A stretch of 64,000 nt of DNA, taken from the NCBI RefSeq assembly GCF_003031405.1, contig NZ_CP020469.1:2914001-2978000 (forward strand), in the 5' to 3' direction. Positions 10,406 through 21,221 of the stretch are shown here, piece by piece. Origin of the DNA: Halomonas sp. 'Soap Lake #6'. GTDB taxonomy: Bacteria > Pseudomonadota > Gammaproteobacteria > Pseudomonadales > Halomonadaceae. Under the pieces are notes generated by a model that did no database searches, was not told the DNA's origin, and saw only the letters and a program-made list of their open reading frames with translations. Numbering within the stretch: position 1 is the stretch's first letter; the number at the start of each line of letters is the position of its first letter. Made by a program: the position numbers and the translations under genes.

Positions 10406-11209
10406 ATGCGCTGGCTACGTCCATTGGCTGTTACTGCGCTGTGTGCCTCTATAGCGGCATGCTCAACCTCCCCGACAGGCCGTTCGCAGCTGTTGCTGCT
10501 CTCCAACGACCAGTTGAACCAGATGGGTCAACAAGCCTTCGCCCAGTATCAGCGCGATGTACCCACCGCTGATCAGGCAAGCCACCGCTATGTTCAGTGC
10601 ATTACCAATGCGATTGTTGACGTATTGCCAGCTGAGCAGCGTAACCTTGATTGGCAGATCCGTGTATTTAAGTCTGAGCAGCCTAACGCTTTTGCGCTAC
10701 CCGGCGGCTATATGGGTGTCAACACAGGCATGTTAAATATAGCAACGAACCAGAATCAACTCGCATCTGTCGTAGGCCATGAGATAGGTCACGTAATCGC
10801 TAATCATGCCAATGAGCGTGCCTCCACCCAAAGTGCCACATCGCTAGGCTTATCGGTAATTTCCAGCGCCTCGGGCATGCAATCGCCAGGAGGACAACAG
10901 TTAATGGGTGTGTTAGGCATGGGAGCCGAGTACGGCATTGCACTCCCCTTCTCGCGCCGTCATGAAACCGAGGCAGATATTATTGGTCTTCAACTAATGG
11001 CCCAAGCAGGCTTCGATCCCCGTGAAAGCATTACACTATGGGAGAATATGCAAGCAGCGTCTGGTGGTGGCACTCCCCCGGCATGGATGTCTACTCACCC
11101 GAGCCAGGGCCAGCGGATTCAGGGCCTTCAAGCCAATATGGATCAAGCATTGGCCAGCTATGAACAAGCCCGCAACAGTGGCCGCACGCCCAACTGTCCG
11201 CGCCCTTGA
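10406..11209 (+). CDS. M48 family zinc metalloprotease lipoprotein
   Basis: Periplasmic membrane-anchored zinc protease of the M48 group, related to the LoiP/BepA type that degrades misfolded envelope proteins. The 267-aa protein starts with a lipoprotein signal (IAAC, Cys19) and contains the catalytic motif HEIGH at residues 125-129 and the third metal ligand Glu187 in RRHETEAD. The tail resembles the family ending THPSQGQRIQGLQ. AAGGAAA precedes ATG 10406. The open frame in another phase at 10366-10572 is a shadow. It is followed after 22 bases by a small membrane protein on the same strand. Confidence 0.88.
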   Translation: MRWLRPLAVTALCASIAACSTSPTGRSQLLLLSNDQLNQMGQQAFAQYQRDVPTADQASHRYVQCITNAIVDVLPAEQRNLDWQIRVFKSEQPNAFALPGGYMGVNTGMLNIATNQNQLASVVGHEIGHVIANHANERASTQSATSLGLSVISSASGMQSPGGQQLMGVLGMGAEYGIALPFSRRHETEADIIGLQLMAQAGFDPRESITLWENMQAASGGGTPPAWMSTHPSQGQRIQGLQANMDQALASYEQARNSGRTPNCPRP

Positions 11210-11231
11210 ACGCCTTTAACTAGAGGTTTGA

Positions 11232-11489
11232 ATGATTCGATTTGGTTTACTGTTCCTGGTCCTGCCCGTCTTAGTATTGATGGGCGTCTATTTTTGGGAA
11301 CTAGGAGATGTACGCGCCTGCCAGCTTGATGGCGGTTACTGGGATTACCTGGAAAGCACCTGCCGTGATACCCCGCAACCCTTTATTTCATGGCTTGAGC
11401 GCTCGCCACTGCTGGTCAATGGCGGCATGCTGCTGTCGGTCGTTGGCCTGGTAATGTGCATGGTAGGGTTTTATACCAAACGCCGTTAA
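11232..11489 (+). CDS. Small two-helix membrane protein, unknown function
   Basis: 85-aa protein I cannot name. It has two hydrophobic helices (about residues 4-22 and 59-79) around a short loop containing ACQLDGGYWDYLESTCRD. Two cysteines flank an acidic-aromatic stretch and could form a disulfide if the loop is periplasmic. TAGAGG lies shortly before ATG 11232. It sits 22 bases behind the M48 protease gene and is likely co-transcribed with it, so a role in envelope quality control is possible but only inferred from position. Confidence 0.72.
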   Translation: MIRFGLLFLVLPVLVLMGVYFWELGDVRACQLDGGYWDYLESTCRDTPQPFISWLERSPLLVNGGMLLSVVGLVMCMVGFYTKRR

Positions 11490-11510
11490 GCATTTGTTTA
11501 ATAATTAGCA

Positions 11511-11550
11511 ACGCAAGAGAGGGCCGCCAATAAGCGGCCCTCTCTTGCGT
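11511..11550. terminator. Long perfect stem-loop between convergent genes
   Basis: A perfect 17-bp stem (11511-11527 with 11534-11550) closed by the 6-base loop CAATAA. There is no long T run on either side. It lies between the ends of the small membrane protein gene (+) and aroE (-), so it probably ends transcription from both sides or protects the mRNA 3' ends. Confidence 0.75.
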
Positions 11551-11589
11551 TATAGTGCGCTAACACACCTTAAGCGATAGGCAATAACT

Positions 11590-12414
11590 TTAATCGCTAA
11601 AATTCAACGACTGCCTCAACTGCGAGCGCACCGATGCAGTTTCAGGACGCACGTTGCGCCATAGGAAGAACGACTCAGCGGCCTGCTCTACCAGCATGCC
11701 CAAACCATCTAATAGCTTGGCGCCACGCGGGCCCGCCCATTGTAGAAATACCGTTGGTTCAGCGCCGTACATCATGTCATATGCCCAGGCATGCTGGGTA
11801 AACAGCTTATCAGGCAGGGGGGGCAAATCACCGGAAAGGCTGGCACTAGTGCCATTAATCACCAGATCAAACTGCCCCTCTACTGCATCAAACCCGCCAC
11901 CTTTCAAATTACCTAGATCAGCAAAGTCCCGTACCAACTGGGTAGCCTTATCTGCTGTTCGATTGACCACCACCAACTCACGGGGCTGCTCGACCAGCAG
12001 AGGCTCCAACACGCCGCGCACGGCGCCCCCTGCACCAATCACCAGCACACGCTTGTCTTTAATAGGCACTCGGTGGTAACCAAGGTCGCGGACAAGTCCA
12101 ACGCCATCGGTAGTATCACCATAGGTTCGACCGTTACCTCCTACAATCAACGTATTGACTGCCTGAGCACGCTTAGCACGATGGCTTAGCGTGTCGCACA
12201 GAGCAAAAGCATCGCCTTTGAAGGGTACAGTGATATTTGCCCCTCGCCCGCCGGTGGCCACAAACTGCTGCCATGCCTGGGCGAAGCCGTCTACCGGCGC
12301 CAGCTCGGCAGTGTAGGTGATAGGTTGCTGCGTCTGCTGTGCGAACTCTTCATGAATCAGCGGCGATTTTGAGTGATTAATAGGATTACCAAATACGCAG
12401 TAACGGTCTGTCAT
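11590..12414 (-). CDS. aroE: AroE, shikimate dehydrogenase (NADP)
   Basis: Reduces 3-dehydroshikimate to shikimate with NADPH in the aromatic amino acid pathway; cytoplasmic. The 274-aa length is typical. Visible motifs are the shikimate-binding [12 protein letters not shown] (about residues 10-21), the catalytic lysine region NITVPFK (about 60-66), the NADP-binding [10 protein letters not shown] (about 127-136) and the NRT loop of AroE (VVNRTADKA). The C-terminal [13 protein letters not shown] is also canonical. It lies 9 bases after hemF on the same strand, in the conserved LysM-dprA-tsaC-hemF-aroE run. Confidence 0.95.
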   Translation of the reverse strand: MTDRYCVFGNPINHSKSPLIHEEFAQQTQQPITYTAELAPVDGFAQAWQQFVATGGRGANITVPFKGDAFALCDTLSHRAKRAQAVNTLIVGGNGRTYGDTTDGVGLVRDLGYHRVPIKDKRVLVIGAGGAVRGVLEPLLVEQPRELVVVNRTADKATQLVRDFADLGNLKGGGFDAVEGQFDLVINGTSASLSGDLPPLPDKLFTQHAWAYDMMYGAEPTVFLQWAGPRGAKLLDGLGMLVEQAAESFFLWRNVRPETASVRSQLRQSLNFSD

Positions 12415-12423
12415 AAAATCTCC

Positions 12424-13981
<1,558 letters not shown>

Positions 13982-14051
13982 AGACGCTCCTCGTAATCAA
14001 TCATGACCTGCCACTGCTTAGCCAGTGAAAACACTAGGAAACTGCATCCTA

Positions 14052-15170
14052 TCATGGCCGTGCCAAGCGTACCCAGCCACCCGCCTGTTGAACAACATAA
14101 CCCTCTAGCTCCAGCATCAATAGTCGCTGCTGGCACTCGCTAACCGTTATACCTGCGTTCTGAACCAGCACATCAATCGGCGTTGGCGAAGCGCTCAATG
14201 CATTTAGCAGGTTATCAACTGGCAATTCATTGACGCTTGGTTGAGCGATACCAGCACCTTCGACAATCGGGCTAAGCTCATGGGGCAAAAAGCTGCTTGC
14301 CCAGTGCTGTAGCTCTTCAAGTATATCGTCTACATGGCGCACTAGCGTCGCGCCAGTGCGTAGCAGATGTAAGCAGCCCCGTGCCTGCACATTATGCAGT
14401 GACCCCGGCAAGGCGAATAGCTCACGCCCCTGCTCAAGGGCTAGACGGGCGCTGACCAGTGAACCACTTTTCTCGGTAGCTTCCACTACCAGCGTACCCA
14501 AGCTTAGGCCGGTTACAATTCGATTGCGGCGTGGAAAGAAAGCCGGCCGTGCGCCTGTTCCAGGAGGGTGTTCAGAGAGCAGTAAGCCTCCCTGCGCAGT
14601 GCTTAGCTGCTCGTATAAATCGCGATGCCGAGCAGGGTAAATCACATCAACGCCACAGCCCAATACTGCAATTGAACGCCCGCCAGTGGCGAGTGCAGCG
14701 CGCTGGGCGACCCCATCAATGCCCAGTGCCATGCCACTAACAATGCACCAACCACGCTTAGCGAGCTCACGGGAGAAGGCCTGAGCGTTACCACTACCTT
14801 CTGAAGTCGGCCTGCGCGTCCCTACCATGGCAAGTTTGGGGCCCTCTAAGGCACTTAGATCACCTTGAGCCCATAGCACGACCGGCGGGTCAGGCAGTTG
14901 GTTAAGCAGCGTCGGCCATGCGGGGTGGTCGCGGTGCAATAGATGGCGATTAGGGCCGCCCTGCAGCCAGGCCTGAGTGGCGTCTACTATTGGCTGAAGC
15001 GGGCTACGTTCCGGATGCTCAAGCCATAATCGCAGAGCTGCGGCAGCGGTACTTGGCAGCGCTGCTAGCCAGCCCTGGGGCCATTGGGGGCCACGGGCGA
15101 CCAACTGTGCAATGCGGTGTGGCCCCATGCTGGGCAGAGCATTCACTACCAGCCACTCCTTGGCATCCAT
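14052..15170 (-). CDS. dprA: DprA (Smf), DNA-processing protein
   Basis: Binds incoming single-stranded DNA during natural transformation and loads RecA. The 372-aa protein has an N-terminal SAM-like region, a Rossmann-type DprA core (MVGTRRPTSEGSG, then GWCIVSGMALGIDGVAQ, GGRSIAVLGCGVDVIYP, FPRRNRIVTGLS, about residues 115-225) and a C-terminal winged-helix segment (SPTPIDVLVQNAGITVSE, about 310-327). It starts near the gene for the LysM protein, as in Pseudomonas. pilF at the left edge also fits a competence capacity, but dprA is widespread in species with no proven transformation. Confidence 0.94.
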   Translation of the reverse strand: MDAKEWLVVNALPSMGPHRIAQLVARGPQWPQGWLAALPSTAAAALRLWLEHPERSPLQPIVDATQAWLQGGPNRHLLHRDHPAWPTLLNQLPDPPVVLWAQGDLSALEGPKLAMVGTRRPTSEGSGNAQAFSRELAKRGWCIVSGMALGIDGVAQRAALATGGRSIAVLGCGVDVIYPARHRDLYEQLSTAQGGLLLSEHPPGTGARPAFFPRRNRIVTGLSLGTLVVEATEKSGSLVSARLALEQGRELFALPGSLHNVQARGCLHLLRTGATLVRHVDDILEELQHWASSFLPHELSPIVEGAGIAQPSVNELPVDNLLNALSASPTPIDVLVQNAGITVSECQQRLLMLELEGYVVQQAGGWVRLARP

Positions 15171-15184
15171 ACATTACCTCCTCT

Positions 15185-15214
15185 ATTTGCAGCTCATTTA
15201 TTTGCAGCTCATTT
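15185..15214. repeat. 15-bp tandem duplication between the LysM gene and dprA
   Basis: Two exact copies of ATTTGCAGCTCATTT in tandem (15185-15199 and 15200-15214) in the 52-base gap between the dprA start and the end of the LysM gene. Confidence 0.9.
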
Positions 15215-15222
15215 ATGACGTT

Positions 15223-16272
15223 TTATTTAACCGGTGCTCGAACCGCATCACCTACGGCAAGCACATTAGATGCCTGCATCACCAATGCGTAACTAACGTG
15301 ATTATAAGGCTTAAAAACCATCACCAACCCCGCTTCTGTTTCAGGCAGTTGGATAAGCTCTTTAGTGCGGGGGTCTGTAATCAATTCACCCTGCTGGTCG
15401 ACCCGTAACACGTGCCCTGGCTGTATACCGTCTTGAGTACCAAGGTCTATCGCCACCACCTGTAAGCGCCCGATAAAACGCATACCACCAGGTACCGCGA
15501 TGATATTGCCAGACACGTGATTTAACGGAGCTCGGGGCTGGAACGCCTCTTCTTGTTCACGGCTTTCAAATGGCAGCAGGATGTCATTATTACGCACCTC
15601 TTGGTATGCATTCAGTACTTCTACTCGTGCAATATCCTCTTCACTACTTAGGTAGCGCGCTTCACCAATCTTGATCAGCTCAGTGCCTAACGGCGCCCCA
15701 TCGGCGGCAAGATAAGGGTCACTCTGGCGATAAATCCCCAGCCGTGTTCTAGCTGGCAGTTCTCCGCGCACATAGAGCGTGTCACCCGCACCGCTGATCA
15801 ATCGCCTGTTATCCCCACCCACTACGTAGGCCAGTTCCCGCAACCTTTCGCCCTCCTCCAGTACTCGGTGTTCGCGTAAAAAAACGCGCACAGCCGCCAT
15901 AGGGAGCGGTGTAATCGCTTCACGCTCAGGCACAGTGCGCATCTGCGGCGTCAGTTTCACGACTCCCTGCCCGCGCTCTAACAGCAAGCACGGCATACCT
16001 TGGCAACTGCCTAATACCAGCATATCGCCTGGGTAAATAAGGTGTGGGTTACGAATATGGAGGTTGACCTGCCAAAGCTCTGGCCACTGCCATGGCGATT
16101 GCAGATAACGCGCAGAAATGTCCCATAGCGTATCACCGCGAACCACCTCATAACGCTCAGGCGCATCGCTACGCAGCCGCTCCCACCCTAAAGCTGAATG
16201 GCTAAACAGCAAGGCGATACACGTTAACAGGGGCCCAAAGACGCTATAATGAAGAGGCCTTTTGGCCGCCAT
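15223..16272 (-). CDS. Exported LysM-domain protein
   Basis: Secreted or periplasmic protein that probably binds peptidoglycan. The 349-aa protein has a signal peptide (about residues 1-29, ending near SALGW) and one LysM domain (about 41-87: VVRGDTLWDISARYL, then NPHLIYPGDMLVL). A long region of unknown fold follows, with family-typical EIVRVEVLNAYQEVR-like and GHVLRVDQQGELI segments. Genes of this type sit between dprA and def in many gammaproteobacteria (PA0020 in Pseudomonas). It is transcribed divergently from def and no catalytic domain is visible. Confidence 0.88.
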   Translation of the reverse strand: MAAKRPLHYSVFGPLLTCIALLFSHSALGWERLRSDAPERYEVVRGDTLWDISARYLQSPWQWPELWQVNLHIRNPHLIYPGDMLVLGSCQGMPCLLLERGQGVVKLTPQMRTVPEREAITPLPMAAVRVFLREHRVLEEGERLRELAYVVGGDNRRLISGAGDTLYVRGELPARTRLGIYRQSDPYLAADGAPLGTELIKIGEARYLSSEEDIARVEVLNAYQEVRNNDILLPFESREQEEAFQPRAPLNHVSGNIIAVPGGMRFIGRLQVVAIDLGTQDGIQPGHVLRVDQQGELITDPRTKELIQLPETEAGLVMVFKPYNHVSYALVMQASNVLAVGDAVRAPVK

Positions 16273-16370
16273 CTCGTTCTCCCTAGACAGTTGCTGGGGG
16301 AGTGTTTACAAAGGTCATAGCGGGTTACGCACATGCCCAGGAACACCGACAGCATGATATGATGGCTATT

Positions 16371-16412
16371 AGTAAAACACTTATAGTAAAGCACTTACTA
16401 GCAAAGCACTTA
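16371..16412. repeat. Three near-identical 14-15-bp repeats in the LysM/def divergent promoter region
   Basis: Consecutive units AGTAAAACACTTAT (16371-16384), AGTAAAGCACTTACT (16385-16399) and AGCAAAGCACTTA (16400-16412) lie 65-107 bases upstream of def, in the only space available for promoters of both divergent genes. Confidence 0.85.
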
Positions 16413-16477
16413 GGCCCGCCGACACAGGTGGCAGGGCCTTTACATTAAAGACTCAGCATAACGGTGATTGTAACGCC

Positions 16478-16990
16478 ATGGCCAAACTTCCTATTCTCGA
16501 ATTCCCCGACGAGCGCCTACGTACCAAGGCGGTAGCGGTGGAAACCGTTGACGACGAGGTCCGCCAGCTCGTCGACGATATGTTGGAGACCATGTACGAC
16601 GCGCGCGGCATCGGCCTTGCAGCGACCCAGGTTGACGTTCATCGCCGCATTGTGGTGATGGATGTTAGTGACGATAACTCCCAGCCACATGTACTCATCA
16701 ATCCACGCTATGAGCCGATTGGTGAAGAGAAAGAGCCGCTTTCAGAGGGATGTCTATCAATCCCCGAGTACTATGCCGAAGTGCCGCGCTACCTAAAGGT
16801 GAAGCTCAATGCGCTTGATCGTAACGGCGAGCCCTACGAGCTGGAGGCTGATGGTCTCTTAGCACACTGTATTCAACATGAGTACGACCACCTGGAAGGT
16901 GTGCTGTTTGTTGACTACCTATCGCCGCTCAAACGCGATCGAGTGATGAAAAAGATGCAAAAGCGCCATAAGCTGATGCAAGACGCTTAA
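16478..16990 (+). CDS. def: Def, peptide deformylase
   Basis: Metalloenzyme that removes the formyl group from the N-terminal methionine of new proteins. The 170-aa protein carries all three conserved motifs in order: GIGLAATQ (about residues 45-52), EGCLSIP (about 90-96, with the metal-ligand Cys) and QHEYDHLEG (about 132-140, the HExxH equivalent). Product begins [15 protein letters not shown]. It precedes fmt, which adds the formyl group to initiator tRNA, in the usual def-fmt-rsmB order. Confidence 0.97.
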   Translation: MAKLPILEFPDERLRTKAVAVETVDDEVRQLVDDMLETMYDARGIGLAATQVDVHRRIVVMDVSDDNSQPHVLINPRYEPIGEEKEPLSEGCLSIPEYYAEVPRYLKVKLNALDRNGEPYELEADGLLAHCIQHEYDHLEGVLFVDYLSPLKRDRVMKKMQKRHKLMQDA

Positions 16991-17130
16991 GTCGGCACTG
17001 TTTGCGTTATCCCAGGCCGAGCTGCCGAGCGTGACCGCTATAGATAATAAGCTAGCGGTGCCACTCTGTAGTTCGGCATTCAGCTGTTTGACGTACCCCC
17101 GTCCCCCATTCCTGTTAGGTAATCACGCCC

Positions 17131-18117
17131 ATGTCTCAGTTGCGCGTTGTTTTTGCTGGCACACCTGATTTCGCCGCATCCAGCCTTGCCGCCGTGTTAG
17201 AGAGCCAACATCAGGTGATTGCGGTATACACCCAGCCCGACCGCCCGGCAGGCCGAGGACGCAAACTGACCCCCAGCCCGGTCAAACAGCTTGCCCTTGA
17301 GCATGGAATACCGGTGTATCAGCCTGTCAGCTTAAAAAGCACTGATGCCCAAAACGAGTTAGCAGCATTGGGAGCTGATGTGATGGTGGTGGTTGCCTAC
17401 GGGTTGCTGCTGCCTCAAGCCGTGCTGGATACACCTCGGCTCGGCTGTATCAACGTGCATGCTTCGCTGCTACCGCGTTGGCGAGGAGCAGCGCCCATTC
17501 AGCGGGCCATTGAGGCTGGTGATAGCGCCTCTGGCGTAACCATTATGCAGATGGATGCAGGCCTGGATACCGGCGCGATGCTGTACGAAGTACGCACGCC
17601 GATCACTTCGCGTACCACCGGCGGTGACCTGCATGATCGATTAGCCATCCAGGGGGCAAGCGCTCTGGTTAACGTGCTAGACGAGCTGGATAGCGGCAAC
17701 CTAAGTGCCATACCTCAGCCCGAAGAGGGAGTGACGTACGCCGCCAAGCTGAGCAAAGCGGAAGCCGAGCTGGATTTTTACCAGTCTGCCGAGCAGCTTG
17801 CCCTTAAGATTCGGGCCTTCAATCCCTGGCCCGTGGCTTGGTGCACACTGGGTAACGACCGTCTCCGCCTGCTCATGGCCAGTGTTGAGCCTGGTGAGCA
17901 ACCGCCATCGTTGCCGGGCACGCTGCTTGAGCACGGTGACGAGCACCTACGTATTGCCTGTGGTGAGCAAGGCCAAGAAGTGCTCTGCGTTAGCCGTGCC
18001 CAACTGCCTGGAGGTAAAGCCATGGCTGTGCGTGATTTGCTCAACGCCCGACAGACCCCTCTTACTATCGGCGCCCGTCTTGGGCATCCCGCACCTCACC
18101 AAGGAGTTAACCCATGA
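17131..18117 (+). CDS. fmt: Fmt, methionyl-tRNA formyltransferase
   Basis: Transfers a formyl group from 10-formyl-THF to Met-tRNA(fMet) for initiation of translation. The 328-aa protein begins [19 protein letters not shown] and contains the catalytic loop [20 protein letters not shown] (about residues 108-127), then [15 protein letters not shown]. The C-terminal tRNA-binding domain starts near 207. The stop overlaps the rsmB start by 4 bases (ATGA), so translation is coupled. Confidence 0.96.
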   Translation: MSQLRVVFAGTPDFAASSLAAVLESQHQVIAVYTQPDRPAGRGRKLTPSPVKQLALEHGIPVYQPVSLKSTDAQNELAALGADVMVVVAYGLLLPQAVLDTPRLGCINVHASLLPRWRGAAPIQRAIEAGDSASGVTIMQMDAGLDTGAMLYEVRTPITSRTTGGDLHDRLAIQGASALVNVLDELDSGNLSAIPQPEEGVTYAAKLSKAEAELDFYQSAEQLALKIRAFNPWPVAWCTLGNDRLRLLMASVEPGEQPPSLPGTLLEHGDEHLRIACGEQGQEVLCVSRAQLPGGKAMAVRDLLNARQTPLTIGARLGHPAPHQGVNP

Positions 18118-19448
18118 GCCAACATCGCACAGCCAAAGGCGGCAGTGGCCAAGAGGTGCGCGCCGCAGCGGCCCGTGCGCTGGTGCCCATCCTCGCTGAT
18201 AAAGGGTCGCTTGCTGGTTTAGATGAACATAGCGTTATCGCCCGCGATCGTAGCCTGTTAAAAGAGCTTTGCTACGGCACTTGCCGCCGCCTGCCGCGGC
18301 TGGAAGCCCTCGCTAGGAGACTACTCAAGCAGCCATTCAAGAAGCGTGACAACGACGTTCACGCGCTGCTGCTAGTGGGTATTTATCAGTTACTTTATAT
18401 GCGTATTCCCGCTCACGCCGCAGTAGGCGAAACCGCTGGAGCGGCGCGCCTATTAGGCAAAGAGTGGGCTACTCGGGTACTCAACGGCTGCCTTCGCCGC
18501 TTGCAGCGGGAAGCCGAGACGCTGATGGCAGAGGTGGACCGTGACGAAAACGTCGCTCTTGAGCACCCCCCGTGGCTGTTAGCTGCCCTACGCGATGCCT
18601 GGCCTGAGCAATGGCGAGCCATTGCCGAAGCCAATAACCAGCCCGGGCCCATGACGCTCAGAGTCAATCAGCGCCACAATGACCGCGAGGCCTACCTGGC
18701 GCAACTTACCGAACAGGGCTTAAGTGGCTATTTATGCCCTCATGCACCTGATGGCATCACCCTCAACACCCCCTGCGATGTCGCGGCACTCCCTGGTTTT
18801 GAAGAGGGGCATGTCAGTGTCCAGGATGAAGCAGCCCAGCTCTCAGCGGCGCTACTTGGCCCGGCCCTCGCCCCTCGCCCTGGTGCTCATGTACTGGATG
18901 CCTGCTGTGCTCCTGGTGGTAAAGCAGCCCACCTGCTAGAGCAGTTTGATATTGCCCTAACCGCCATTGATAGCGATAACCAGCGCCTAGGCCGGGTCGA
19001 CGATACACTAAACCGCCTAGGACTAACGGCGGACCTACAGCACGCCGATGCAACTCAGCAGGCGTGGTGGAGCGGCACGCTGTTTGATGCCATTTTGCTC
19101 GATGCGCCCTGCTCGGGCACTGGGGTTATTCGCCGCCACCCAGATATTAAAACGCTGCGCCGTAAAGAAGATATTCGCCAACTGGCCCAACTCCAGCGCC
19201 AACTGCTAGACAATCTCTGGTCACTACTACGGCCAGGTGGCACGCTGCTCTATGCTACCTGTTCCGTGCTACCCGCAGAGAACGCCGAGCAGATTGAGGC
19301 CTTTATTGCTCGCACACCAGATGCCAAAGTGACCACCCCAAATGACGTTGCCTGGGGCATGCAAAGTGGCCATGGACGCCAGCTGTTTCCAGACCAGGGA
19401 AGTCACGATGGCTTTTTTTATGCCAGACTAGAGAAGCGGACTGCTTAA
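18114..19448 (+). CDS. rsmB: RsmB, 16S rRNA m5C967 methyltransferase
   Basis: SAM-dependent enzyme that methylates C967 of 16S rRNA. The 444-aa protein has a NusB-like N-terminal domain (about residues 10-140) and a Rossmann methyltransferase domain with SAM motif [16 protein letters not shown] (about 260-275). The two catalytic cysteines are in [15 protein letters not shown] (about 329-343) and [11 protein letters not shown] (about 382-392). It overlaps fmt by 4 bases and is followed by a small dodecin gene, then trkA. This is the standard def-fmt-rsmB-trkA order with a dodecin gene inserted. Confidence 0.95.
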   Translation: MSQHRTAKGGSGQEVRAAAARALVPILADKGSLAGLDEHSVIARDRSLLKELCYGTCRRLPRLEALARRLLKQPFKKRDNDVHALLLVGIYQLLYMRIPAHAAVGETAGAARLLGKEWATRVLNGCLRRLQREAETLMAEVDRDENVALEHPPWLLAALRDAWPEQWRAIAEANNQPGPMTLRVNQRHNDREAYLAQLTEQGLSGYLCPHAPDGITLNTPCDVAALPGFEEGHVSVQDEAAQLSAALLGPALAPRPGAHVLDACCAPGGKAAHLLEQFDIALTAIDSDNQRLGRVDDTLNRLGLTADLQHADATQQAWWSGTLFDAILLDAPCSGTGVIRRHPDIKTLRRKEDIRQLAQLQRQLLDNLWSLLRPGGTLLYATCSVLPAENAEQIEAFIARTPDAKVTTPNDVAWGMQSGHGRQLFPDQGSHDGFFYARLEKRTA

Positions 19449-19485
19449 CGGTAAGCAGTGAATTCATGTCAAGGATGGAGACACC

Positions 19486-19692
19486 ATGAGTTATCACACT
19501 TATAAGCATGTAGAAATCACCGGTTCTTCCGAGAAAGGTATTGAGGAAGCCGTGCAGAATGCGCTCGCCAAAGCTTCTGAAACTATTAAGCATATGCGCT
19601 GGCTGGAAGTAACCGATACTCGTGGCCATATAGAAGATGGCCGCGTTGCCCACTGGCAGGTAACCGTAAAAATCGGTTTTACGCTAGAGTAA
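19486..19692 (+). CDS. Dodecin family flavin-binding protein
   Basis: Very small (68 aa) protein of the dodecin family, which assembles into hollow dodecamers that store or buffer flavins. The sequence fits throughout: [29 protein letters not shown] followed by [28 protein letters not shown] (written here as two family segments of a single chain), with the conserved Trp near residue 39 and the paired Gln/Val beta strand. GGATGGAGACACC supplies a ribosome site before ATG 19486. A terminator follows at 19709, so it is probably transcribed with rsmB or alone. Confidence 0.9.
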   Translation: MSYHTYKHVEITGSSEKGIEEAVQNALAKASETIKHMRWLEVTDTRGHIEDGRVAHWQVTVKIGFTLE

Positions 19693-19708
19693 GCGCTACC
19701 TGCTTTTC

Positions 19709-19743
19709 GACGGCGGCTGGTTTACACTGGCCGCCGTCTTTAT
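19709..19743 (+). terminator. Rho-independent terminator after the dodecin gene
   Basis: A 9-bp stem, GACGGCGGC (19709-19717) with GCCGCCGTC (19730-19738), a 12-base loop and a following TTTATT. It separates the def-rsmB-dodecin unit from trkA. Confidence 0.8.
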
Positions 19744-19815
19744 TGCAGCGCACACTCACGAACATTATCCAGTGGCAGTACACGCTGGCGCTTACAACGG
19801 AACCGATGCTCAGCA

Positions 19816-21189
19816 ATGAAAATCATCATTCTTGGCGCCGGCCAGGTCGGCGGCACCCTGGCGGAGCACCTCGCCCGCGAGGAAAATGACATTACCGTCG
19901 TTGATACCGACGCCGCCAAACTGCGCGAGCTTCATACCAAGCTTGATATTCGCACGGTCACCGGCGCAGGCTCTTACCCTATTGTGCTGCGTCAGGCAGG
20001 CTGTGAAGACGCCGATATGCTAATCGCGGTGACCAACACCGACGAAATCAACATGATCGCCTGTCAGGTAGCTCACACGCTGTTTCGCACCCCCACCAAG
20101 ATAGCCCGAGTGCGCGCCACAGCCTACCTCACCCGCAAAGGTCTGTTTGCCCACGAAGCCATCCCCATAGACGTATTGATCAGCCCCGAGCAGGTAGTTA
20201 CCGACCATGTGCGCCGCCTGATAGAGCACCCTGGTGCACTGCAGGTGCTGGAATTTGCTGGCGGACTGGTGCAGTTAGTAGCGGTAAAAGCCTTCTACGG
20301 TGGCCCGCTGGTAGGTCAGGATTTAGCCTTTTTAGCCAAGCATATGCCCAATGTGGAAACCCGCGTGGCGGCGATTTATCGGCGCAACCGGCCAATTATC
20401 CCCCGCGGCGATACAGTGATTGAAGCTGACGATGAAGTATTCTTTCTCGCTGCACGACGCGACATTCGTGCGGTTATGAGCGAGCTGCGTCGCGTAGAGC
20501 GAGATTTCCGGCGGGTCGTGATCGCAGGCGGCGGCAATATCGGCGAGCGTCTCGCCGAACACCTGGAGCACAGTCACCAGGTGAAGATCATCGAGCACAG
20601 CCTGGAGCGCTGCACCACGCTGTCCGAGCGGCTTGACCGCACAGTGGTGCTCCACGGCAGCGCTACCAGCAAACGGCTGCTGGAAGAGGAAAATATCGAG
20701 GATTGCGATATTTTCTGCGCCCTCACCAACGATGACGAAGTCAATATTATGTCGTCGCTATTGGCCAAACGTCTAGGGGCAAAAAAGGTACTCACACTGA
20801 TCAACAACGCTGCCTACGTAGATTTAGTGCAGGGCGGCGAAATCGATATTGCTATCTCCCCTCAGCAGGCCACCATTGGCAGCCTACTTACCCACGTGCG
20901 CCGGGGCGATATCGTTAACGTGCATTCGCTGCGCCGGGGAGCGGCGGAAGCCATTGAAGCCATTGCCCACGGTGACAAACAGTCTTCCAAAGTGGTCGGC
21001 CGCACGATACGCGAAATAGACCTGCCAGAAGGCACTACTATTGGCGCCATTGTGCGCGGCAAAGAGGTCCTCATTGCCCACGATGACGTCATGGTGGAGA
21101 GCGGTGATCACGTCATCCTATTTGTGATCGATAAGCGGCGAATCCGCGACGTGGAGCGCCTTTTCCAAGTTGGATTGACGTTCTTCTAG
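19816..21189 (+). CDS. trkA: TrkA, regulatory NAD-binding subunit of Trk potassium uptake
   Basis: Peripheral cytoplasmic subunit that gates the TrkH potassium channel/transporter in response to NAD(H) and nucleotides. The 457-aa protein contains two RCK units. The first Rossmann motif is [16 protein letters not shown] at residues 4-19, the second is [16 protein letters not shown] at about 236-251, and each is followed by an RCK-C domain. trkH lies 32 bases downstream, the arrangement described for Halomonas elongata, where potassium uptake is central to osmotic adjustment. Confidence 0.96.
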   Translation: MKIIILGAGQVGGTLAEHLAREENDITVVDTDAAKLRELHTKLDIRTVTGAGSYPIVLRQAGCEDADMLIAVTNTDEINMIACQVAHTLFRTPTKIARVRATAYLTRKGLFAHEAIPIDVLISPEQVVTDHVRRLIEHPGALQVLEFAGGLVQLVAVKAFYGGPLVGQDLAFLAKHMPNVETRVAAIYRRNRPIIPRGDTVIEADDEVFFLAARRDIRAVMSELRRVERDFRRVVIAGGGNIGERLAEHLEHSHQVKIIEHSLERCTTLSERLDRTVVLHGSATSKRLLEEENIEDCDIFCALTNDDEVNIMSSLLAKRLGAKKVLTLINNAAYVDLVQGGEIDIAISPQQATIGSLLTHVRRGDIVNVHSLRRGAAEAIEAIAHGDKQSSKVVGRTIREIDLPEGTTIGAIVRGKEVLIAHDDVMVESGDHVILFVIDKRRIRDVERLFQVGLTFF

Positions 21190-21221
21190 GCAAGCGCCAC
21201 TGCAATGAGGCAACTACTGCT

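Noticed and set aside
15233..15260. TTCGAGCACC-like sequence on the minus strand considered as a tRNA T-arm
   Set aside because: It encodes the C-terminus of the LysM protein, and no cloverleaf can be built around it.
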